From contig JAKLZA010000355.1 of the NCBI GenBank assembly GCA_030704615.1, positions 1 through 29,849 of the forward strand: a stretch of 29,849 bases of DNA, read 5' to 3'. Source of the stretch: Takakia lepidozioides (Eukaryota > Streptophyta > Takakiopsida > Takakiales > Takakiaceae). The translations under genes and the position numbers were made by a program. The notes under the pieces were generated by a model. That model had not been told where the DNA came from and ran no database searches. It saw only the letters and a program-made list of their open reading frames with translations. Of this stretch, positions 21,601-29,849 are shown piece after piece. The first letter of the stretch is position 1; each line of letters begins with the position of its first letter.

Positions 21601-24600
21601 ATGAGCCAAAACAAAATCGATACATACCAGAAACCCCGATGAAAGGCAGTGCAAACCTATTTATTGGCTTAAAATTAATTTAAATTCAATTACATTCTCG
21701 AATGGCTTGGTGTCGATGGGGACGCAATGATTTATTCGTCTCTTGTGTCTCCGCACATGTGTCGCACACATGTTCAAGCACATGCGGGTAAAAGAGGCTT
21801 CAACCACATCCGTTCAATGGGTGCAATATCCGTGCACGCATTGCAGGATTGTTTTTTTCGCAATGAACAAAACCAGATGACAATTGAACACCTCATTGGC
21901 CCATCGAACGAATTTCGATTGATCTTGTATAACACTCGGACCTATCAGTGGGTACATTGAACACACTGGCCAAGTCTCAAAGCGAACGAAAATCATTTGG
22001 ATGGGCAACCATCCGTTGGCCCATTGAGCGAATTTCGATTGATCACATATTACTCTAGGGCCTCTTCCATGGTACATTGAACATACTAGCCAAGTTTCAA
22101 AGCGAACCAAAATCATTTGGATGGGCAACTATGCGTTGAGCCATCGAATGAATTTCGATGATCTGATATTAGTCCGGACTTGTGAGAGGGTGTCTCGAAC
22201 GTACTGGCAAAGTTGGAAGCAAACAAAATGATTTGGATGGGCAACCATCCGTTCACACCATTGAATGTATTCATTGGATCTGCTATTGTCTTGGGACTTG
22301 TTGGACTGCGTTTCGCGTGCTCATTTTTTTTTTTCATTCCGTTTTTTAATGGGGCGTGTGACGACTCCATTTGCAACGTGCGTGCCAAATTTGGGAGCGA
22401 TAAAAAATCATTTGGACCCAAAACCACAATTTCTTGCCCGTTTTGCACTCCAAACTTGATTGTGCTCTACTTCATGCACTTTTCATATGAGAGTTCTGCA
22501 ATAGTGAGCGAAAAGAACACTTTTTTTTGGGGCATTTTTTATTGGTCCAAATTTCGGCAGGGGAGTAGTATGGGATGCTTGAAGCCGCAAAACAAAAATG
22601 AGCCAAAAAAAATCGATACATACCAGAACCCCGGATGAAAGGCAGTGCAAACCTATTTATTGGCTTAAATTAATTTTTAATTCAATACATTCTCGAATGG
22701 CTTGGTGTCGATGGGGAGGCAAATGATTTATTCATCTCTTGTGTCTCCGCACATGTGTCGCACACATGTTCAAGCACATGCGGGTAAAGGGGGCTTCAAC
22801 CAAATCCGTTCAATGGGTGCAATAGCCGTGCACGCATTGCAGGATTGTTTTTTCGCAATGAACAAAAACCAGATGACAATTGAACGCCTCATTGCCCATT
22901 GAACGAATTTCGATTGATCTTGTATAACACTCGGACCTATCAGTGGGTACATTGAACACACTGGCCAAGTCTCAAAGCGAACGAAAATCATTTGGATGGG
23001 CAACCATCCGTTGGCCCATTGAGCGAATTTCGATTGATCACATATTACTCTAGGGCCTCTTCCATGGTACATTGAACATACTCGCCAAGTCTGAAAGGGA
23101 ACCGAAATCATTTGGATGGGCAACCATCCGTTGAGCCATTGATGAATTTCGATTGATGTGATATTAGTCGGGGACCTGTGAGAGGGTGTCTCGAACGTAC
23201 TGGCAAAGTTTGGAAGCAAACAAAAATGATTTGGATGGGCAACCATCCGTTCACCCATTGAATGTATTCTGTTGGATCTGCTATTATCTTGGGACTTGTT
23301 GACTACGTTTTGCGTCCTCATGTTTTTTTTTTTCATTCCGTTTTTGAATATGGCATGTGATGACTCCATATGCAACGTGCGTGCCAAATTTTGGAGCGAT
23401 CAAAATCATTTTGACCCAAAACCACAATTTCTTGCCCGTTTTGCACTCCAAACTTGATTTGGTGCTCTACTTCATGCACTTTTCATAGGAGAGTTCTGCA
23501 ATAGTGAGCGAAAAGAACACTTTTTTTTTTGGTCATTTTTTATTGGTCGAAATTTCGGCGGGGGAGTAGGAGTGGGATGCTTGAAGCCGCAAAACAAAAA
23601 TGAGCCAAAAACAAAATCGATACATACCAGAAACCCCGATGAAAGGGAGTGCAAACCTATTTATTGGCTTAAAATTATTTAAATTCAATTACATTCTGGA
23701 ATGGCTTGGTGTCGATGGGGAGGCAAATGATTTAATTCGTCTCTTGTGTCTTCGCACATGTGTCGCACACATGTTTCAAGCACATGCGGGTAAAAGAGGG
23801 CTTCAACCACATCCGTTCAATGGGTGCAATAGCCGTGCACGCATTGCAAGATTTCTTTTTTCGCAATGAACAAAAACCAGATGACAATTGAATGCCTCAT
23901 TGGCCCATTGAACGAATTTCGATTGATCTTGTATTACACTGGGACCTATCAGAGGGTACATTGAACACACTGGCCAAGTCTCAAATCGAACGAAAATCAT
24001 TTGGATGGGCAACCATCCGTTGGCCCATTGAGCGATTTCGATTGATCACATATTACTCTAGGGCCTCTTCCATGGTACATTGAACATACTGGCCAAGTCT
24101 GAAAGCGAACCGAAATCATTTGGATGGGCAACCATGCGTTGAGCCATCGAACGAATTTCGATTGATCTGATATTAGTCCGTGACTTGTGAGAGGGTTTTT
24201 CGAACGTACTGGCAAAGTTTGGAAGCAAACAAAAATGATTTGGATGGGCAACCATCCGTTCACCCATTGAATGTATTCTGTTGGATCTGCTATTATCTTG
24301 GGACTTGTTGGACTGCGTTTCGCGTGCTCATGTTTTTTTTTTCATTCCATTTTTGAATGGGGCATGTGATGACTCCATATGCAATGTGCGTGCCAAATTT
24401 GGGAGCGATCAAAAATCATTTGGACCCAAAACCACAGTTTCTTGCCCGTTTTGCCAAACAAATGATGGTGCTCTGCTTCATGCACTTTTCATAGGAGAGT
24501 TCTGCAATAGCGAGCGAAGAGACCACCTTTTTTTGGGGGCATTTTTTTTATTGGTATAAATTTCGGCGGGGAGTAGCATTGGGATGCTTGAAGCCGCAAA

Positions 24601-24659
24601 ACAAAATGAGTCAAAAACAAATCGATACATACCAGAAACCCCCTTGAAAGGTAGTGCAA
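18639..24659 (-). repeat. Three-monomer higher-order repeat (C-B-A, C'-B'-A')
   Basis: Type markers recur in order. C: ACTAGCCAAGTTTCAAAGCG at about 19,070 and 22,083, with TGACGACTCCATTTGCAACG. B: ACTCGCCAAGTCTGAAAGGG at about 20,075 and 23,080, with TTTTTGAATATGGCATG. A: GGCCAAGTCTGAAAGCGAAC at about 21,085 and 24,090, with CTCAAATCGAACG and CATATGCAATGTGCG. Equivalent monomers lie about 3.0 kb apart (18,639 to 21,655; 19,641 to 22,651; 20,649 to 23,655). Adjacent monomers are less alike than monomers three steps apart. Confidence 0.85.
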
Positions 24660-25541
24660 ACCTATTTATTGGCTTAAAATTAATTTAAATTCAATTACAT
24701 TCTCGAATGGCTTGGTGTCGATGGGGACGCAAATGATTTATTCGTCTCTTGTGTCTCCGCACATGCGTTACACACATGTTCAAGCACATGCATGCAAAAG
24801 AGGGGCTTCAACCACATCCGTTCAATGGGTGCAATAGCCGTGCACGCATTGCAAGATTTCTTTTTTCGCATGAACAAAACCAGATGACAACTGAACACCT
24901 CATTGCCCATCGAACAATTTTTCGATTGATCTCGTATTACATTGGACCTATCAGAGGGTACATTGAACACACTGGCCAAGTCTCAAAGCGAACGAAAATC
25001 ATTTGGATGGCAACCATCCGTTGGCCCATTGAACGAATTTCGATTGATCTCATATTACTCAGGGGCCTCTTCCATGGTACATTGAACATACAAGCCAAGT
25101 CTCAAAGCGAACAAAAATGATTTGGATGGACAACCATCCGTTCACCCATTGAATGTATTCTGTTGGATCTGCTATTACTTTACGACCTGTTGGACTGCAT
25201 TTCGCGCGCTCATGTTTTTTTTTTTCATTCCGTTTTTTATGGGGCGTGTGATGACTCCATATGCAACGTGCATGCAAAATTTGGGAGCGGTCAAAAATCA
25301 TTTGGACCCAAAACCACAATTTCTTGCCCGTTTTGCACTCCAAACTTGATTTGTGCTCTACTTCATGCACTTTTCATAGGAGAGTTCTGCAATAGTGAGC
25401 GAAGAGAACACTTTTTTTTGGGGCATTTTTTATTGGTCCAAATTTCGGCGGGGAGTAGGAGTGGGATGCTTGAAGCCGCAGAACAAAATGAGCCAAAACA
25501 AAATCGATACGTGCCAGAAACCCGGATGAAAGGCAGTGCAA
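24660..25541 (-). repeat. Short D-like monomer (~882 bp)
   Basis: This monomer carries D markers (GGATGGACAACCATCC near 25,116; TTACTTTACGACC near 25,174) but only one CTCAGGGGCCTCTTCC subrepeat (about 25,067), where D has two. Its length falls short of the usual period by about one 120-bp subrepeat. That indicates slippage or unequal exchange in 120-bp steps. Confidence 0.85.
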
Positions 25542-26276
25542 ACTTCTATTATATTGGCTTAAAATTAATTAAATTCAATTACATTCTGGAATGGCTTGGT
25601 GTCGATGGGGAGGCAAATGATTTATTCGTCTCTTGTGTCTTCGCACATGTGTCGCACACTGTTCAAGCACATGCGGGTAAAAGTGGGGCTTCAACCACAT
25701 CCGTTCAATGGGTGCAATAGCCGTGCACGCATTGCAGGATTTCTTTTTTCGCAATGAACAAAAACCAGATGACAATTGAACGCTCATTGGCCCATTGAAC
25801 GAATTTCGATTGATCTTGTATTACACTGGGACCTATCAGAGGGTACATTGAACACACTGGCCAAGTCTCAAAGCGAACAAAAATCATTTGATGGGCAACC
25901 ATCCGTTGGCCCATTGACAAATTTCGATGATCTCATATTACTCTGGGCCTCTTCAATGGTACATTGAACATATTGGCCTAGTCTGAAAGCGAACCCAAAT
26001 CATTTTGATGGGCAACCATCCGTTGGAGCCATCGAATGAATTTCGATTGATCTGATATAGTCCGGGACCTGTGAGAGGTGTCTCGAACGTACTGGCAAAG
26101 TTTGGAATCAAACAAAAATGATTTGATGGGCAACCATCCGTTCACCCATTGAATGTATTCTGTTGATCTGCTATTTCCTTGGGACCTGTTGGACTGCGTT
26201 TCGCGTGCTCATTTTTTTTTTTTTCATTCCGTTTTTGATGGGGCGTGTGATGACTCCATATGCACCGTGCGTGCCA
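25542..26276 (-). repeat. Truncated edge monomer
   Basis: This is the last monomer of the array. It has more irregularities than inner ones (AACTTCTATTATATTGG in place of the phasing box; GGAGCCATCG with an extra base; several lost bases). It ends at 26,276 in mid-core, where unrelated sequence (TACTATTCCACATGG) begins. I see no target-site duplication or terminal motif at the edge. Confidence 0.8.
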
Positions 26277-26420
26277 TACTATTCCACATGGATGAAAACT
26301 TAGAGGCAAATGAAAGCTGTCTTTTCGTCCATCCATTGGCTGAACCAGGTGGCACGAGTTGTTATTTCATCCATCCAGCTCGTCAGGCGAATTCCAAGAT
26401 TTTTCATCCATCCAAGAAGT
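26277..26420. repeat. CATCCA-rich flank
   Basis: Low-copy sequence starts here. It holds several CATCCATCCA-like words (near 26,329, 26,369 and 26,407) and ATGGATGAAAAC at 26,288. Similar words recur at the right edge of the window (29,718-29,830). I cannot tell whether they form one element. Confidence 0.4.
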
Positions 26421-27928
26421 AGAAATGCAAATAATAGCCCTTGTTGAGTGCCGTCGACTGAATAATTTGGCCCTGCTGCTTATCACCTCCATAAATCACC
26501 AAACTTGGTGAAAAACTACAATTATATACCCCGTACAGCCTATAAATTCTCATCTCCATCGTGGTAAGAAGTTGTGCTTCTCGCCATTCGTCGTATTTCG
26601 CTACACACATATTTTTGTGGTATATTTGGAAATCAAATCCCTGGTGATGGCTCTGGGGACTTTGACCCTGCCACTGCGTCCATAGATTGTCCGGAGTCCC
26701 CTCTAGTTGTCCCCGCACCGCTAACAAGTCCCACGCTTCGCCGTTTGAAGCGTCCTGACTTGCTGTCATTCCGATGCGGCCAATGGCTTTGTTGCGATAT
26801 TTCATCGCTATACATTTCGCTACACGTTCCACCAATTGCAAGCTCCTGGCATGTGTCCTACTGGACTTGAAAGGCGGGAAAAAGAGAGATCGCAATCTGG
26901 GAGTGGAACAGTCGTCCTGTATTGTTCGACATGATTAACCTCGCCGTTTCTGGTACCCGAATTGGCAGCCTAACCTTGCGTCGGCAGCTTCCTACGGTCA
27001 TCTTGACGCCAGAGTTCACTCCATGGTCGTCGCAGACACTGTCTAATTTCCCTACATTCTTTACCAATGATTTCCAGATAACTAACAAACTACTTTTGTT
27101 TTGGGCAGTGCAATGCCGAAACCGCTTGTCTTTACGATAAAAAACGATCTGAAAAGAAAGTGTACCAATATAGTGCATCTACACCGACATCATCGGACCC
27201 ATCCCAATCGTCGGAGTTGGCGTCCCTCGTGGCGTCGTGTCATGCACATGGTAGACGATTTCTCACACACACTAAAAAACCTGCTCCTTTGGGATATGTT
27301 CATATGCTCTATCTGGGATGGAACGGTTCAGTGCCAAAGTCTCATCAAAGAAGCTTTGAATTTTTTTGAATAGCTTAGTTTATGTCTATTGTTTGAGGAT
27401 GTTTGTGTTTTGGATGAACTTACCACAAGCAGTTAATCTGGAATACTACACTTTCTTCTCTTACTGGACGTTCCTTATTCTCTAGTTTTCAATACCTATA
27501 CTTCATTTATACTTCATGGGTTCATTCATGATCATTGACATCTCCTCAAGTGGGATAACACTAGGATGCCGCGACTTATGTGTTGCTATCAACATCTATG
27601 CTACAGCTGCAGTGGGATGATACTGCAAGGTGAGGGGATTGCCATTTTGTCAGCCATCAGCGATCAGTATGACGTGGACATACGAAAATGGCGCGTGGCA
27701 AAGGGTCGTCCATTTTTTTTCTTTCCGGGCTGCCCATAAATCCAAAGAATGATAGTCGTTTTCCCCCAGTAGGAAATGAATTAGAACACACTATATTGCT
27801 GTCAACATCGGATAACTAACATCGACACCTAACAAGGTAAGATACAAACCCTTTATCAATAAGCTGGCAAAGGCGGGGGTATGAGTTGTGGAATTAAGGG
27901 ACAACATCGTAGGCTAGATGGCCGCGGA
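26421..27928. other. Low-copy region, no gene recognised
   Basis: No RNA gene and no known protein family was recognised. The longest open frame (26,404-26,895, - strand, 163 codons) has no familiar motif. An ATTTCGCTACAC word occurs twice (near 26,595 and 26,813). A TGACGTGG word, resembling a plant G-box core, lies near 27,670 and is not evidence by itself. The region could hold introns or untranslated parts of a gene that I cannot resolve. Confidence 0.5.
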
Positions 27929-28160
27929 GAACACCTTCGTTGGCCAAAGGTGGAGGATGAAGAATATGATCGGGGTGAAGTTGGGAAAAATGAAATTTTT
28001 GTTTTAATAAAATAAAATAAAATAAAAATATACTAACATTGCTTTATCATCCTCCACCTTCGATGGAGAAGGTACGGGGTGAAGTGTGGAAAAATGATAA
28101 TTTTTTGGAAGCGCCATGGCTGAGCGAATGTTGTCACCTTCGTTAGTCAAAGGTGCCAGT
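27929..28160. repeat. Inverted and direct repeats around a TAAAA microsatellite
   Basis: A perfect 14-bp inverted repeat AAGGTGGAGGATGA (27,947-27,960) and TCATCCTCCACCTT (28,047-28,060) flanks an AT-rich stretch with TAAAA repeats (about 28,005-28,027). A CACCTT...AAGGTG mini-dyad of 21 bp occurs at 27,932-27,952 and again, with two differences, at 28,135-28,155. GGGGTGAAG followed by GGAAAAATGA occurs at about 27,974 and 28,076. The pattern resembles a small non-autonomous element, but no target-site duplication was identified. Confidence 0.55.
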
Positions 28161-28878
28161 TTTTGGGGCAGGGGCAAATGTTCGTGCTGACCTTCGTTGA
28201 CCTTCGTCACTGATGGATTGAGCTGTGTATGACAGAATATGAGCTCTCCAATGTGAGAAGAATGATAGGTCGGAGGGGTTATGAAAAGAGCCAGTCGCTG
28301 CTGCATTGAGATTGGCAACAGGGTGCACACCTTCATTGTAGATGACAAGTTGCATCCCATATTAAGGATATCCATGCTAAGCTGAGAGGCATTGGGTTTT
28401 TGCAGAGCTGTATTTAACAATTTGACAACCTGCAGGTTGCGCGAAACTCTCCTCTTGCATGAGCTGCCACGCCCTGATATTCTCTCCTAGCCTTCGATGT
28501 GTGCACAGCTGCTTGACTGGAATATCTCTTTTTGGCTTTTGTTGTTTGTCGCTGGTGGGACATCTCGCCCGTCAGCCTGTCTCCTGTGGCCTGCATCCAG
28601 ACCCTACCTTTCTTCTGATCCTTGACAGCAGGTATTGTGGGATTAATGAGATAGGTTTGTGAATTTCTGGCCTTGGAGGATTTGTGTTTTTATGTAGGCC
28701 TCGGCGGTTTGTGGCTCTATGGACGTTTGGCCTTGAATGTTAAGGCGGCAGCCTCATAAGGCACCACCTGCTCTTGTTCAGGCTGGATTTGGTGTGTAAT
28801 GGATCATCTGAGGTTTTTTGCACACTTTTCATGGACCTCTTGAAAGACGGTTGTGGTAAGCCTATATGGAATCCCCCT
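28161..28878. other. Low-copy region, no gene recognised
   Basis: Two overlapping - strand frames of 138 and 70 codons cover 28,004-28,420. Neither shows a known motif, and the longer one begins inside AT-rich repeat sequence. Intron-like T-rich stretches with repeated TTGGCC and TAGGCC words run from about 28,670. I see no RNA gene. Confidence 0.45.
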
Positions 28879-29195
28879 GTATTTTTGGCCTTGTCATGAC
28901 ATCAGGCCCATGACCTGCAACCTAGTTTTTATTTGCCAAAGAGGCTGGATCTCAGTTGTTAAGATGCTTGTGTGTACATGTCTTGAATTTGCAATATGAC
29001 AGGCTGATCTCACATTCCCTTGACGCCTTGTATGATTACACGTCTTGGGGTGATTCAAATGGTATGGAATCTGTTTTATCATGCCCAAGTGGATCGCTTG
29101 GAGGCATGTCCTGATTCTGAAATATTGTAGGCTGTCCTTATGCTTTGTTGATGCATGACCCTATGTAATAAAAAGCGCTAAGTAAGGTGCTGCAA
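28879..29195 (+). repeat. Diverged direct duplication, copy 1
   Basis: TTTTTGGCCTTGTCATGACATC, AGGCCCATGACCTGCA, GAGGCTGGATCTC, TTAAGATGCT and CTGTTTTATCATG appear in this order, and the same order recurs about 323 bp downstream. Similarity is strongest over the first 100 bp and fades later. Confidence 0.65.
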
Positions 29196-29201
29196 TCAGT
29201 G

Positions 29202-29470
29202 ATTTTGGCCTTGCCATGATACCAGGCCCGTGACCTGCATTTAATGATTCATTGGCCAGAGGCCGGATCGCGGGTGTTCAAGATGCTGTGTCCCCTACAT
29301 GAACAAACCCCGCCCTCCACCCTGTTTTATCGTGATTGATCGGGTGATGTCAATTCATGGGAAGCTTGACAGAATGGAAATGTTAGATGGTGCCCTGTTT
29401 TGGGCTGTTTAATGTCTTTAATTGACAATGACCCTAGTGGGTCTTGTCCATGTCTTGACATGACATAATA
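29202..29470 (+). repeat. Diverged direct duplication, copy 2
   Basis: The matching words are TTTTGGCCTTGCCATGATACC, AGGCCCGTGACCTGCA, GAGGCCGGATCGC, TTCAAGATGCTG, CTGTTTTATCGTG, and finally ATGACCCTAGTGG (compare ATGACCCTATG in copy 1). Several differences are C/T or G/A, as expected for deaminated methylated CpG sites in copy 1. Confidence 0.65.
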
Positions 29471-29509
29471 TCTTCCCTCTTTGGTTTGTGTTTTTTTTGT
29501 GAGTAGCAC

Positions 29510-29543
29510 AAAAGAGAGGGAGAGAGGGAGAGAGAGAGAGAGA
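29510..29543 (+). repeat. GA microsatellite
   Basis: A run of GAGAGGGAGAGAGGGAGAGAG-type repeats lies just upstream of an A-run and the hairpin below. GA tracts are common near plant promoters, but this one could be plain simple repeat. Confidence 0.85.
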
Positions 29544-29561
29544 TCAGGAAACCAAAAAAAA

Positions 29562-29630
29562 AAAAAAAGGTGTGGGGGAGAGTGACTGAGCAGCAGCTGC
29601 TTAGTCACTCTCCCCCCCCCACCTTTTTTT
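29562..29630. other. 69-bp near-perfect hairpin
   Basis: The left arm AAAAAAAGGTG, then GGGGAGAGTGACTGAGCAGC, mirrors the right arm GCTGCTTAGTCACTCTCCCC, then CACCTTTTTTT. The inner stem is 29,584-29,594 with 29,596-29,606. The outer stem continues through the G-run and C-run to the A-run and T-run, with a small TGT bulge opposite extra C bases. There is almost no loop. It could form a cruciform, be the stem of a small RNA precursor, or be the pair of ends of a decayed element. Confidence 0.75.
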
Positions 29631-29849
29631 ATTTACGTTGTTTGCCCCCTCCTCCCTCTCCCTCTATAACTCTTTGGATTTCATCTAGCCTTAACCTTTT
29701 GAGGTTATTTTAGTTTTTTTCATCCCTGCCGTTTTCATCCAAATCTGGATGTCTTTTTTATTATTGGATGATGAAACTTAATACAGAAAGCGAGTTACGC
29801 ATCTATTTTTCATCTAAACTGGATGATCTAGCTAAATAATGGTTATCTA
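29631..29849. other. CT-rich and AT-rich right edge
   Basis: CCCCCTCCTCCCTCTCCCTC followed by TATAACTC at about 29,665 has the look of a plant core promoter (pyrimidine patch plus TATA-like word) on the + strand, but no gene body is visible before the window ends. From 29,715 CATCC and GGATG words alternate (CATCCAAATCTGGATG, GGATGATGAAAC, CATCTAAACTGGATG), giving small dyads. Confidence 0.3.

Larger units (their letters stand above)
10814..21875 (-). repeat. Right arm of giant inverted repeat
   Basis: This is the reverse-complement copy of the left arm. It carries many isolated one-base losses relative to the left copy, often in homopolymers. Five mirrored monomer lengths total 5,028 bp here against 5,046 on the left. 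The stretch from the pol 3' end to the array edge is about 45 bp shorter. Substitutions are few in the outer parts and much more common near the axis. The arm has one large private segment, 11,393-11,715. The array continues outward to 26,276 without a partner in this window, because the left side is cut by the window edge. Confidence 0.93.
15887..26276 (-). repeat. Satellite array, right arm
   Basis: The array is phased on ACCTATTTAT (reverse complement of the left-arm box) at 16,627, 17,628, 18,639, 19,641, 20,649, 21,655, 22,651, 23,655, 24,660 and, degenerate, about 25,542. Steps are 1001, 1011, 1002, 1008, 1006, 996, 1004, 1005 and 882. Going outward, the monomers are F, E, D, C, B, A (mirrors of the left arm), then C', B', A', a short D-like monomer, and a partial monomer that ends at 26,276 inside the core (after GCGTGCCA). 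One-base gaps are frequent throughout, including in the part that has no partner in the window. Confidence 0.95.

Noticed and set aside
1-26276. A giant foldback transposon with subrepeat-rich terminal repeats
   Set aside because: Foldback elements do have tandem subrepeats in long inverted ends, but the right array ends without a target duplication, the left end is outside the window, and the size is far larger than usual. It remains only a loose analogy.
26404-26895. A 163-codon open frame on the - strand
   Set aside because: No recognisable motif, ordinary length for chance in this composition, and no support from neighbouring exon-like sequence.
28004-28420. A 138-codon open frame on the - strand
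   Set aside because: Its end lies in the TAAAA microsatellite, a second frame overlaps it, and no domain is recognisable.

Overview
This window is repeat-dominated eukaryotic DNA. No intact protein gene could be supported. The reverse transcriptase relic is of a Ty3/gypsy type that I associate from memory with non-seed land plants and streptophyte algae. Together with 1-kb satellites and many A/T homopolymers, it suggests a plant nuclear genome, perhaps a bryophyte, lycophyte or fern. The lineage is an inference, not a match I could run.

The main structure is a giant inverted repeat. Bases 1 to about 10,813 reappear as the reverse complement from about 10,813 to 21,875, in the same order and with the same private variants. 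Reading outward from the axis, each arm holds: (1) ACTAGT-type minisatellite and a TATA-containing segment; (2) a dead Ty3/gypsy pol relic (7,475-10,018 on +; 11,923-14,425 on -); (3) one diverged relative of the satellite core; (4) diverged 120-bp repeats; (5) a 21-22-bp GGGGCTN-AATTGCCATTT minisatellite; (6) more diverged 120-bp repeats; (7) a tandem array of about 1,010-bp monomers that each contain 120-bp subrepeats. The array runs off the left edge of the window. On the right it continues past the mirrored part to 26,276.

The array is layered: 120-bp subrepeats lie inside 1,010-bp monomers. Six monomer types (A-F) can be told apart, and the A-B-C triplet occurs twice in the right arm as a roughly 3.0-kb higher-order repeat.

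The two arms differ mostly by single-base gaps, biased toward loss in the right arm. The exceptions are a right-arm-only A-rich segment of about 320 bp (11,393-11,715) and poor matching close to the axis. Two explanations remain open: a very young genomic inverted duplication in an unpolished assembly, or a fold-back read or assembly artefact.

From 26,277 to 29,849 the sequence is low-copy. I recognise no gene there. It holds CATCCA-rich stretches, a TAAAA microsatellite between a 14-bp inverted repeat, a diverged direct duplication of about 320 bp, a GA microsatellite and a strong 69-bp hairpin close to a CT-rich, promoter-like stretch at the right edge.
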